Below, one piece after another: positions 1-8,172 of a stretch of DNA of 64,000 bases. Origin of the DNA: Archangium gephyra (GTDB lineage: Bacteria; Myxococcota; Myxococcia; Myxococcales; Myxococcaceae); NCBI RefSeq assembly GCF_001027285.1, contig NZ_CP011509.1, forward strand, positions 484,501-548,500, written 5' to 3'. The translations under genes were made by a program, and so were the position numbers. Numbering within the stretch: position 1 is the stretch's first letter; each line of letters starts with the position of its first letter. The notes under the pieces are model-generated. The model searched no databases and was not told the origin of the DNA. It was given only the letters and a program-made list of their open reading frames with translations.

Positions 1-1
1 C

Positions 2-535
2 ATGACCCAGCCGGAGCGCTGGCACTTGCGGAGCCCTGTGGATGAACACGGACAGAAAATCGATCCCTGGCAGTTCACCGAAGGCAGAAGGCTCGAGCCC
101 CAGGGAGTCATCCGGTTTCCCGTGAGGCCCGAGGGCGTGGTGCTGGAGTTCACCCTGGACTCGTTCGCCACCCCCGTGGTCCACGGCCGCGTCGTCCAGC
201 TCTTCGAGCGCCTCGGCATCCAGGACGTCCAATTCCTCCCCGTCGAGGTCGAGGGGCACGCTGGGCCCTGGTTCATCCTCAATGCACTGCGAATCCTCCG
301 CTGCATCGACGACGCCCGCTGTGCGGAGGTGCGGTACTTCACGCCCCAGGATGGTCAGCCCGAGAAGGTCGGCGAGTACAAGAACGTGCGGGGAATGCGC
401 ATCGACCCGGCGAGGACAGAAGGCGCCCACCTCTTTCGTCCGTGGGGCTGGTACTTGTCCCTCATCGTCTCCGAGGACCTCAAGCGGGCCCTGGAGCGCG
501 AGGGCCTCACCGGCCCGGTGTTCACCGAGGTGTGA
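2..535 (+). CDS. Imm11-family immunity protein (MXAN_0049 type)
   Basis: Protein of 177 residues if the ATG at base 2 is the true start; the window edge hides any upstream start. The pattern (an RFPV motif near residue 40, a central FNAL-type segment 'FILNALRILRCIDD' and a C-terminal 'LIVSEDLKRALEREGLTG' segment) is that of the Imm11 family, the immunity proteins typified by MXAN_0049 of Myxococcus xanthus. These are cytoplasmic antidotes to polymorphic toxins. The cognate toxin is probably encoded just left of the window; nothing downstream looks like one. The family call rests on recognised sequence patterns, the toxin partner is inference. Confidence 0.7.
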   Translation: MTQPERWHLRSPVDEHGQKIDPWQFTEGRRLEPQGVIRFPVRPEGVVLEFTLDSFATPVVHGRVVQLFERLGIQDVQFLPVEVEGHAGPWFILNALRILRCIDDARCAEVRYFTPQDGQPEKVGEYKNVRGMRIDPARTEGAHLFRPWGWYLSLIVSEDLKRALEREGLTGPVFTEV

Positions 536-544
536 CCGCGCGCC

Positions 545-1510
545 CTACCAGCACCGGGCGGCGAAGGCGGCCAGCTCGCGGTTGAAGCGGCGGGCGTCCT
601 CCCAGAAGGGCGAGTGGCCAACGCCCGAGTACAGGGACAGCTGGGCCCCGGGCACCAGGGAGAGGATGTGGCGGCTGGAGGCGGGCAGCACCACCCGGTC
701 CTCCATCCCGTGGGAGACGAGCACCGGCACGGTGAGCCGGTGCAGCACGTCGTCATAGTCCTCGGAGCGCGAGCCGAGCGCCTCGCGCACGTACGCCGGC
801 ACCATCTCCGTGTAGGCCAACACGCGCTTGCGCGTCTCCTGCGACACCGGCTGGTGGTGCAGCAGCGACACGAAGCGCTCCAGGGTGGCGCGGCTCTGTC
901 CCGACTCCTCGGTGAACAGCCCCGGGATGAGCGCGAGCACCTCGGGCGACAGCAGCCCGAAGGCCTCCTCCGAGCCGCTCTTCACCATGGCGGACACGAA
1001 GTGCACCCCGGCCACGTGCTCCTGCCCGAAGTGCCGCAGGTAGTCGGCCACCACCATGCCGCCGTAGGACCAGCCCACCATCAACGGCCGCTCCAGCTCG
1101 AGCGCGGAGATGACGGCCTGGAGGTCCCGGGCCCACACGCGCCCATCCCCGTAGGCGCCGCGCGGCTTGTCCGACAGCCCATGCCCCCGCAGGTCCATGG
1201 CCACCAGCCGGAAGCCCAGGCCCAGGGCGCTCTGGAACTGGCGCCGCCAGGCCAGGTGGCACTGGGAGAAGCCGTGGACGAAGAAGAGGGGCGGCCCGTA
1301 CACGTCTCCCGCGTCGTACACCCGCAGGTCCACGCCCCCGGCGCCCTCGATGGTGTGGACGCGCACGGGGATGGGCTCGAAGAAGGGCGACTCGTTCTCC
1401 GGATCCCTCCACGCCGTGGGCGGTTCCATCACCGTCACGGCCGGGCCCTGGCGGGTCCGCGCCATCGGAGTAGGCAGCTGCACGGAGGGTGAGAAGAGTT
1501 CGTCCATCAT
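545..1510 (-). CDS. alpha/beta-fold hydrolase
   Basis: Protein of 321 residues with the full alpha/beta hydrolase signature: an oxyanion-hole HG (residues 79-80), the nucleophile elbow GWSYGG with Ser148, a downstream HGMEDRV acid segment and the catalytic His in GHSPFWED (His299). The fold and motif spacing resemble epoxide hydrolases, haloperoxidases and small esterases, but the substrate cannot be read from the sequence. No signal peptide, so probably cytoplasmic. It converges with the Imm11 gene (10-bp gap) and is divergent from sppA. About 55 N-terminal residues precede the core fold, so a shorter start is possible. Confidence 0.85.
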   Translation of the reverse strand: MMDELFSPSVQLPTPMARTRQGPAVTVMEPPTAWRDPENESPFFEPIPVRVHTIEGAGGVDLRVYDAGDVYGPPLFFVHGFSQCHLAWRRQFQSALGLGFRLVAMDLRGHGLSDKPRGAYGDGRVWARDLQAVISALELERPLMVGWSYGGMVVADYLRHFGQEHVAGVHFVSAMVKSGSEEAFGLLSPEVLALIPGLFTEESGQSRATLERFVSLLHHQPVSQETRKRVLAYTEMVPAYVREALGSRSEDYDDVLHRLTVPVLVSHGMEDRVVLPASSRHILSLVPGAQLSLYSGVGHSPFWEDARRFNRELAAFAARCW

Positions 1511-1828
1511 GGCGCGAGGTCCTTCGGGGTCCAGGAGTCGACTCCGCTAGGAATAGGCATCCCCCGCACGAGCGGGAGCCCCCCTTCTCCAGAAGTCCTC
1601 GGGAAGCCCTGCCTCCACCGGATACCCGTCCATCCACGGACAATCCGTATTCCCCGGAGGGAGGCCCCTTGCAGGGGGCGGGCCGGGCGAGTGCGAGGCA
1701 GCAGACGTCTGGCCGCCCTGGGCGCCGGGGGGCACGGGGGGTGAGCGGGCGCGGGCGTCGTCACGCGAGGCGGTTAGTAGTAAGCCCTCGCCGTACACGG
1801 ACACGCAGGTGGAGAGGGAGGCTCGCGC
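1511..1828. other. intergenic region between divergent hydrolase and sppA
   Basis: This 318-bp gap lies between the start of the hydrolase gene and the start of sppA and must carry both promoters. A purine-rich ribosome-binding sequence (GAGAGGGAGG) sits just before the sppA ATG. I see no strong sigma-70 hexamer pair, no repeat element and no credible small gene. Confidence 0.4.
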
Positions 1829-3628
1829 ATGAAACGCTTCTTGGTGGGGTCGCTCGCGGTGGTGGGGGCGCTGAGCATCCTCTTCGTGGGGGCCCTGGTG
1901 GGGCTGCTCTTCCTGGGGGCGTCGAACAAGCCGGGGGTGCCGGGGCAGGTGGTGTTGGAGCTGGAGCTGGACGAGCGGCTGGTGGAGTACGTGCCGGAGG
2001 ACTCGCTGGCGAGCGCGTTCGGCCCGGAGCGGCTGACGGTGCGGGACGTGGTGGACGCGCTGGAGCGGGCGGGAGGGGACGAGCGGGTGAAGGGGCTGGT
2101 GGTGAAGGTGAGCGGGACGCCGGGGAGCACGGCGGTGGTGCAGGAGCTGCGCGACGCGGTGAAGGCCTTCCGGGCGACGGGGAAGAAGGCGGTGGCGTAC
2201 GCGGACACCTTTGGCGAGGGGGACAACTCGACGGGGGGGTACTACCTGGCCTCGGCCTTCGACGAGGTGTACGTGCAGCCCTCGGGGGAGCTGTCGGTGA
2301 CGGGCATCGCCCTGGAGACGCCCTTCGCGCGCGACGCCTTCGCCAAGCTGGGGGTGAAGCCGCGGATGAGCAAGCGCCAGGAGTACAAGGCGGCGGTGAA
2401 CACGTACACGGAGCAGACGTACACGGCGCCGCACCGGGAGGAGACGGAGCGCTTCCTGACGAGTCTCTTCGGGCAGATGGTGAAGGGAATCGCCGAGGGC
2501 CGCAAGCTGAGCGAGGAGCAGGCGCGGGCGGCGATGGACGCGGCGCCGCTGCGGGCGCAGGAGGCGCTGGAGGCGAAGCTGGTGGACGGGCTGCTGTACC
2601 GCGACGAGGTGTACGCGAAGGTGAAGGAGGCGGCGGGCGGGAAGGCGGAGCTGTTGTACCTGGAGAAGTACCTGGAACGGGCGGGGAGGCCGAACCGGAC
2701 GGGGGCGCAGACGGTGGCGCTCATCTACGGGGCGGGGGAGATCGCGCGGGGGAAGAGCGGCTCCAGCCCCATGTCGGGGGACGTGACGATGGGGAGCGAC
2801 ACGGTGGCGGCGGCGTTCCGCAAGGCGGTGGAGGATCCGCAGGTGAAGGCCATCGTCTTCCGGGTGGACAGCCCCGGGGGCAGCTACGTGGCGAGCGACA
2901 CGGTGAGCCGCGAGGTGAAGCGGGCGCGGGAGAAGGGCAAGCCGGTCATCGTGACGATGGGCTCGTACGCGGCGAGCGGCGGGTACTTCGTGGCGATGGA
3001 CGCGGACAAGATCGTGGCGCAGCCGGGGACGCTGACGGGGAGCATCGGCGTGTTCAACGGGAAGATGGTGACGGCGGACTTCTGGGAGAAGCTGGGCGTC
3101 AACTGGGAGCCGTTGGGGGTGGGGAAGAACGCGACGATGTACAGCTCGGACCTGGAGTTCACGCCGGAGCAGCACGCGAAGAACGAGGCCTTCCTGGACC
3201 AGGTGTACGCGGACTTCACGAGCAAGGCGGCGGCGGGCCGGAGGATGCCGGTGGAGAAGCTGCAGGAGGTGGCCAAGGGGCGGGTGTGGACGGGGGAGGA
3301 CGCGAAGGAGCGGGGGCTGGTGGACGAGCTGGGGGGCTTCCCGGTGGCGCTGAAACTGGCGAAGGAGGCGGCGAAGCTGGAGGGCCCGGTGCGGGTGGAG
3401 GTATTCCCGCGCAAGAAGGGGGCGGCGGAGGTGCTCTCGGAGCTGCTGGGGGAGAAGCAGGGGGACAACAGCGACGACGAGGCGGCGGCGGGCGCGCGGG
3501 TGACGGCGCCGTGGCAGCCGGTGCTCGAGCAGACGCGGGCGCTGTACCGGCTGGGCACGCAGCTGGGCGTGGTGGGCGAGCAGCGCCGCCAGGTGCTCTC
3601 CGCGCCGGTGCCCGAGCCCACCTGGTAG
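1829..3628 (+). CDS. sppA: signal peptide peptidase SppA (67-kDa type)
   Basis: Membrane-anchored serine protease of 599 residues that degrades cleaved signal peptides. One N-terminal membrane helix (about residues 5-30) is followed by two S49 peptidase domains in tandem, as in the E. coli 67-kDa enzyme. The Ser/Lys dyad is visible: Lys187 in the first domain (KRQEYKAAVN) and Ser383 in the second (YAASGGYF). The tail (about the last 75 residues) is charged and low in complexity. The last 226 bp of the gene are repeated almost perfectly at 9225-9450, beyond the ATPase/TPR/DUF2381 block. The start is supported by GAGAGGGAGG upstream. Confidence 0.95.
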   Translation: MKRFLVGSLAVVGALSILFVGALVGLLFLGASNKPGVPGQVVLELELDERLVEYVPEDSLASAFGPERLTVRDVVDALERAGGDERVKGLVVKVSGTPGSTAVVQELRDAVKAFRATGKKAVAYADTFGEGDNSTGGYYLASAFDEVYVQPSGELSVTGIALETPFARDAFAKLGVKPRMSKRQEYKAAVNTYTEQTYTAPHREETERFLTSLFGQMVKGIAEGRKLSEEQARAAMDAAPLRAQEALEAKLVDGLLYRDEVYAKVKEAAGGKAELLYLEKYLERAGRPNRTGAQTVALIYGAGEIARGKSGSSPMSGDVTMGSDTVAAAFRKAVEDPQVKAIVFRVDSPGGSYVASDTVSREVKRAREKGKPVIVTMGSYAASGGYFVAMDADKIVAQPGTLTGSIGVFNGKMVTADFWEKLGVNWEPLGVGKNATMYSSDLEFTPEQHAKNEAFLDQVYADFTSKAAAGRRMPVEKLQEVAKGRVWTGEDAKERGLVDELGGFPVALKLAKEAAKLEGPVRVEVFPRKKGAAEVLSELLGEKQGDNSDDEAAAGARVTAPWQPVLEQTRALYRLGTQLGVVGEQRRQVLSAPVPEPTW

Positions 3629-3629
3629 T
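3404..3629 (+). repeat. 226-bp direct repeat, copy 1 (3' end of sppA)
   Basis: The sequence from TTCCCGCGCAAGAAG to the base after the sppA stop is matched at 9225-9450 (constant offset 5821) with one difference seen, an A-to-G that changes Thr to Ala. Here it is the intact end of sppA. The near-identity implies a recent event or ongoing gene conversion. Confidence 0.9.
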
Positions 3630-3697
3630 CCTCTAGCGGAGAGAACGCCTTCCGGTGTGCTCGCCGGAGCCAGGGGCGGGTGATAGAAGCCAGGACC

Positions 3698-5053
3698 ATG
3701 TCACGCCGCGATCTCTGGCGAGAACTCTACGAGCGCTTCGACCCGGAGTTGCCCGCCCCCATGGAATGGCGGGCGCTCCGTACCCACAGCCCGGCGAAGA
3801 AGATGCTGGAGACGCTGGACCGGCCCTTCGGCACGCCGCGCATCCTCCTGACGGGAACGGTGGGCACGGGCAAGACGACGGAGTTGATGCACGTCGCCGA
3901 TGAGCGCGAGAACCGCGAGCTGGTCGTCTTCCTGGACCTCGAGTGGCACTTCACCAACGTGGTGAAGGACCCGAACGCGCTGTATCGGATTCAGGCCTGG
4001 GAGGTGTGCTTCCTCGCGGGCCTGGCGCTGGTGTTCCGCTTCAAGGAGCGGTTGGGGCTCGAGCTCGACCCCGACATGGTGAAGCAACTCGGCGAGGCCT
4101 GGCAGCGGCTGGCCGAGGCCACCAAGACCCCGAATCCCCAATTCGATCTCGGCAGCTTCGCGAAGGAGGCCCTGGAGCTGGGCGCCACCCTCGCCACCTC
4201 GGGGGCGTTGGGTCTGGAGACCTCGGGCGCGTTCAAAGCCGCCAGGGCCGCCGCGGCCGCCGTGCGCTCCTGGACCCTGCCTTTGGGACGCAGTGAGAAG
4301 CCGCTGCCCGACCAGGACCGGCAGGTGCAGGACCTGCTGGGCGCCGTCAACCTGCTGCTGGGAGAGGTGCAGCAGAAGCACCGCAAGGTCCTGCTCGTCA
4401 TCGATGGCCTGGATCGGATCCGGGACTTGCCTCGCGCCAAGGCGCTCTTCGTCGAGTCCCAGCTCCTCTCCCAGCTCAGCTGTCCGCTGGTGGTGTGTGG
4501 CCCCTTCGCGCTGCGGCACGATGTGGCCACGGCGGGAGTGCGTGGCTTCGGGGCCAGCGCGCTGGTGAACGAGCCGGTGCTGGACCATGACGACCCGAGC
4601 CGCCCCGGAGAAGGAGTGGCCTTCTTCCGCGAGCTGTATGCGCAGCGGGTGAAGGACCTGGGAGACGAGGCGCTGGGCCTGGTGGGCCCGGAGTTGCTCG
4701 GTGAGCTAGCCTACCGCTCGGGCGGGCGGGCGAGGGATTTCGTCCGGTTCATCCGTTCTCTCGCCGAGGTAGCGTGGGACCAGGATGCCGCCGCTGCGAC
4801 ACCGGAGCTGGTGAAGCAGGTATTGGATGAATGGCGCCTGAGACAGGAGACGGGATTGAACACGGAGCACATCCGGCTCCTGCAGGATGTGATGAAGGAT
4901 CCGGAGCACCGGCTGCCGCCAGGCGAGGTGGCGCTCAAGCTGCTCGACTATCAGCACCTGTTGCCCTATCCCAACGACTCGGAATGGTACTACCCCCATC
5001 CGCTGCTCACGATGCATCTGGTCCGGCCACCCCCGGCTGGCTCCGCCGGCTGA
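3698..5053 (+). CDS. STAND/AAA-like P-loop ATPase
   Basis: Protein of 451 residues from ATG 3698 (a GTG at 3680 would add six residues). Walker A is GTVGTGKT (residues 53-60) and Walker B is VLLVIDGLDRI (231-241), followed by a CGPFALRH segment and a helical C-terminal part, as in STAND or KAP-like NTPases. No membrane segment or effector nuclease is visible. The stop lies inside the next gene (overlap up to 70 bp), so the ATPase and the TPR protein are probably co-translated and may work together as the switch and sensor halves of one signalling ATPase. A defence role is inference from architecture and from its place in a repeat-bounded block. Confidence 0.7.
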   Translation: MSRRDLWRELYERFDPELPAPMEWRALRTHSPAKKMLETLDRPFGTPRILLTGTVGTGKTTELMHVADERENRELVVFLDLEWHFTNVVKDPNALYRIQAWEVCFLAGLALVFRFKERLGLELDPDMVKQLGEAWQRLAEATKTPNPQFDLGSFAKEALELGATLATSGALGLETSGAFKAARAAAAAVRSWTLPLGRSEKPLPDQDRQVQDLLGAVNLLLGEVQQKHRKVLLVIDGLDRIRDLPRAKALFVESQLLSQLSCPLVVCGPFALRHDVATAGVRGFGASALVNEPVLDHDDPSRPGEGVAFFRELYAQRVKDLGDEALGLVGPELLGELAYRSGGRARDFVRFIRSLAEVAWDQDAAAATPELVKQVLDEWRLRQETGLNTEHIRLLQDVMKDPEHRLPPGEVALKLLDYQHLLPYPNDSEWYYPHPLLTMHLVRPPPAGSAG

Positions 5054-7575
5054 AGGTCTCGCTGGGGTTGTCCAGCGCCGGCTTGCTGGTGCTGGTGGAC
5101 CACGCCCGGCTCGAGCGGCTGGGGGAGTTGGTGCGGGCCCTGCTCCCCATCGCCCCGGAGCTGGAGGTCCACACCGAGGCCTACCGGATGGCGGAGGCCC
5201 GGCCCGGCTCGACGCTGGTGCTGGTGCCTCGCGCGGAGGACGCGGACTGGCTGAACATCAACCGGCCGCTGTTCGCCGCGCGAGCGCTGCGCGTGGTGCT
5301 GTTCTGCACGCGTGAGGTGACCGTGGCCCTGTCACGGGGCGCCGTGGACTTCCTCGACTGGGTGTCACTGCGGTTGGAGTGCCCCACGGGACCGGCTCCC
5401 TACGCGGTGGCGGGGCTGCGCTGCGCACTGGCCGCCCGGGTGCCCGGCATCGTGTGGACGGGGGGCGACCTAGAGGCGAGCTTCGCCGCGGCGAGAAAGG
5501 GCCGGACGCTTCGGCGGATCAGTGCCGCGAGGCCGTACGAGGAACTCGTCGCGGAGGCGAAGGCAGCCGGCCGGAGGGAGTGGCTCGCGTGGACGGACGT
5601 GGATGGAGACTTCCGGCTGCGGCGGGTGCGCTGGGCGCTAGCCGAGGCGAGACGCCGGACGCGGGCCATCCTGGTGGAACCCGCCGTGCGGTCCCCCGGG
5701 TGGTGGGAAGTTCATGCGCGGGTGGCGGAGCCAGCGGAGGCCTGCGAGCGATTGAGGAGCGCAGGGGCGAAGCAGCCGGGCCGGTTAGCAGCGCTGGTGG
5801 ACCTGGAGCCCGAAACCATCCAGTTGCTGGGCGGACTGCTGGAACGAGGCGTCGAAGAGCACTTCCTGGAAGGGGAACTGCTGAAGAGTGCTGCTCCGGG
5901 AACGGCTGTTGGGCGGCTGGCCTCTGAGCAGGGTCTGGTGACGGAGAAGGAGCAGGTTCGTGGAAGGGCGCCCCCGCCCGTGATGCGAGCATTGGGAGTG
6001 GATCGTGACCGGATGCGGCGGCTGTATGAGGCGGAACTGAACGCCATCGAGCAGCAGTTGCACAGCGAAGAGCAGGTAGACGCCGAGGACACGGCTTTCT
6101 GGTCCGCAAACACCCGCTCCACGCGATTCGTACCATCTGGAAACCGAGGCGAGTTGGCTGAAGGATTGCTCCGGAGAACACCTTGGACAAGTGAGCGCTG
6201 GGAGCAGGCCGCCAACATCGCCCTCCTGGCGGGAGACGCGGCTGTAGCCCATCTCTGGGCTAGAAGAGCGTTTGAGACCGACAATGATCAGTGGGAAGTG
6301 CTCACCCAGGTTCTCATCAGACAAGGACGCTTCACCGAAGCCGAATCACTTCTCCGCCGCCAGCTTCAAGCTGAACGAACTCCAGATCTGGCTCGCGGGT
6401 GGATCCTTCACGAACTGGGTCTCGTTCTCGAGAGGCAGGGCAAGTATGCTGAGGCGGAGGCGCTGCTTCGCCAGTCTCTATCCATCAAGAAGCAGGCGCT
6501 CGGCACACACCACCCGGACTACGGCGCTTCGCTCCACGTCCTGGCCATGGTGCTCGACAGGCAGGGCAAGTATGCCGAGGCGGAGGCTCTGCTTCGCCAG
6601 TCTCTCTCCATTGATGAGCAGGCGCTTGGCCCACACCACCCCAACTACGGCGCTTCGCTCCACGTCCTGGCCATGGTGCTCGACAGGCAGGGCAAGTATG
6701 CCGAGGCGGAGGCTCTGCTTCGCCAGTCTCTCTCCATCTATGCGCAGGCGCTCGGCACACACCACCCGCACTACGGCGCTTCGCTTCACGCCCTGGCCGG
6801 GGTGCTCGAAAGGCAGGGCAAGTATGCCGAGGCGGAGGCTCTGCTGCGCCAGTCTCTCTCCATTGATGAGCAGGCGCTCGGCACACACCACCCGGACTAC
6901 GGCGCTTCGCTCCACGTCCTGGCCATGGTGCTCGACAGTCAGGGCAAGTATGCCGAGGCGGAGGCTCTGCTTCGCCAGTCTCTCTCCATCTATGCGCAGG
7001 CGCTCGGCACACACCACCCGCACTACGGCGCTTCGCTCCATGAATTGGCCAGGGTGCTCGGCAATCAGGGCAAGTATGCCGAGACGGAGGCTCTGCTGCG
7101 CCAAGCTCTCTCCATCTATGCGCAGGCGCTCGGCACACACCACCCGGACTACGGCGCTTCGCTCCACGGCCTAGCCCTGGTGCTCCAACAACAAGGCCGA
7201 TACGCCGAAGCAGAGGCGTTACTCCGCCAAGCCCATTCCATCATCGAGCAGGCACTCGGCCCTCGACATCCACAGCTCTGCGCTGTTCTCGCGAGCCTCG
7301 GCTCCAACCTAGCCGCACAGAATCGCCCCCAGGAGGGAGAGACGTTTCTGCTGCGCTCCGCCAACATCGCTAGTGCCGCCCTGGGGCCGAAACAGCCCGA
7401 GAAAGCGCAAGTCCTTACCCTACTCGCAGGAGTCCAGGCCGCATTGAAAAAGCCCGAAGCCGCCACCACGGCCCAGCAGGCCATGGACGCCCTACTCGCA
7501 TCTCTTGGGCCGGAGCACCCCATCACGAAAGAGGCGCTTCCCAGACTCCGACAGATCCTGGCTGGCAACAACTAA
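4984..7575 (+). CDS. TPR-repeat protein with N-terminal STAND-associated-like domain
   Basis: Up to 863 residues if ATG 4984 is used; TTG 5068, preceded by GAAGG, is an alternative that nearly abolishes the overlap with the ATPase gene. The first 230 residues form a globular domain containing 'DWLNINRPLFAARALRVVL' and 'LDWVSLRLECP' segments. The C-terminal half holds at least seven 42-residue TPR units of the kinesin-light-chain/TPR_12 type, each with GKYAEAEALLRQ and an ALG-HHP-YGASLH signature, followed by two more divergent units. Such TPRs usually bind peptides or partners. Together with the overlapping ATPase this gives the parts of a STAND protein on two chains. Function unknown. Confidence 0.75.
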   Translation: MVLPPSAAHDASGPATPGWLRRLKVSLGLSSAGLLVLVDHARLERLGELVRALLPIAPELEVHTEAYRMAEARPGSTLVLVPRAEDADWLNINRPLFAARALRVVLFCTREVTVALSRGAVDFLDWVSLRLECPTGPAPYAVAGLRCALAARVPGIVWTGGDLEASFAAARKGRTLRRISAARPYEELVAEAKAAGRREWLAWTDVDGDFRLRRVRWALAEARRRTRAILVEPAVRSPGWWEVHARVAEPAEACERLRSAGAKQPGRLAALVDLEPETIQLLGGLLERGVEEHFLEGELLKSAAPGTAVGRLASEQGLVTEKEQVRGRAPPPVMRALGVDRDRMRRLYEAELNAIEQQLHSEEQVDAEDTAFWSANTRSTRFVPSGNRGELAEGLLRRTPWTSERWEQAANIALLAGDAAVAHLWARRAFETDNDQWEVLTQVLIRQGRFTEAESLLRRQLQAERTPDLARGWILHELGLVLERQGKYAEAEALLRQSLSIKKQALGTHHPDYGASLHVLAMVLDRQGKYAEAEALLRQSLSIDEQALGPHHPNYGASLHVLAMVLDRQGKYAEAEALLRQSLSIYAQALGTHHPHYGASLHALAGVLERQGKYAEAEALLRQSLSIDEQALGTHHPDYGASLHVLAMVLDSQGKYAEAEALLRQSLSIYAQALGTHHPHYGASLHELARVLGNQGKYAETEALLRQALSIYAQALGTHHPDYGASLHGLALVLQQQGRYAEAEALLRQAHSIIEQALGPRHPQLCAVLASLGSNLAAQNRPQEGETFLLRSANIASAALGPKQPEKAQVLTLLAGVQAALKKPEAATTAQQAMDALLASLGPEHPITKEALPRLRQILAGNN
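6415..7296 (+). repeat. seven-copy 126-bp tandem repeat (TPR units)
   Basis: Repeat units begin at 6415, 6541, 6667, 6793, 6919, 7045 and 7171, exactly 126 bp apart. The central units are almost identical at DNA level (identical runs such as GGCAAGTATGCCGAGGCGGA) and the outer units are more diverged. Each unit encodes one TPR. The period is a multiple of three, so unit gain or loss keeps the frame. Confidence 0.95.
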
Positions 7576-7650
7576 ATCAGCCCCTGGAGAATCCAGGGCG
7601 GTACGCTCCCCGGCGGGCGCTAGGGCAGTGCTATGGATGCGTGCGGCAGC

Positions 7651-8163
7651 TCACCGGAACGCGTCCACGATGAAGACCGCCGCAGAGGGGGACTCCAGGA
7701 TGGCGATCCCTGGCTTGGACTCGGGCCGCTTGCGCAGCTGCCCCTTCCCGAGCCGGGCCACCGCGCAGATGGGCACCTTGTCGCCTTCCAGGGGATGGGC
7801 CTCGTAGTACCGGATGACGATCTGGGCACCTTCCGTCCAGACGCGCCCGTACAGACGGGCCGGAGAGCTGAGCGTCCCCAGTTCCTCCTCCAGGATGCTC
7901 TCGATGGGCCCCTCGTAGAGCGTGATGGGCCTCGTACTCATCTGGTTCGCATCGAGCGAGATCCAGGCCGAATCCCCGACGCTCATTCTCAGATACCTCA
8001 TCACCTCGAGGGCCTTCGCCGGGCACTCTTCCGCCACCGGAGTTCCATCTGCTCGCAGCGCCACGTTACCCGGGAACGGAGATGGAGACGTGGCGCAACC
8101 TGCCGACATCAGAAGCACGAGGGAGGAGAGAAGGAAGGCCTCCGTCCTGGGCATCATGGGCAT
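7651..8163 (-). CDS. putative lipoprotein paired with DUF2381 gene
   Basis: Protein of 170 residues with a signal peptide ending in a lipobox (LLMSAGC, Cys at about residue 23), so probably a lipoprotein. The mature part has no catalytic motif I recognise. It starts 9 bp after the DUF2381 gene ends, in the same orientation, so the two form an operon. In other myxobacteria DUF2381 genes commonly have small lipoproteins and Ser/Thr kinases nearby; no kinase is present here. Lies inside the block bounded by the sppA 3'-end repeats. Confidence 0.65.
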   Translation of the reverse strand: MPMMPRTEAFLLSSLVLLMSAGCATSPSPFPGNVALRADGTPVAEECPAKALEVMRYLRMSVGDSAWISLDANQMSTRPITLYEGPIESILEEELGTLSSPARLYGRVWTEGAQIVIRYYEAHPLEGDKVPICAVARLGKGQLRKRPESKPGIAILESPSAAVFIVDAFR

Positions 8164-8172
8164 TGCTCGCTC

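Noticed and set aside
1489-3636. Very long open frame overlapping sppA in another frame, and long antisense frames throughout
   Set aside because: Ala/Gly/Arg-rich shadow translation caused by high GC; the sppA frame has full family motifs.
6415-7296. 126-bp repeats as a CRISPR-like array
   Set aside because: No unique spacers; units are contiguous coding TPR repeats.
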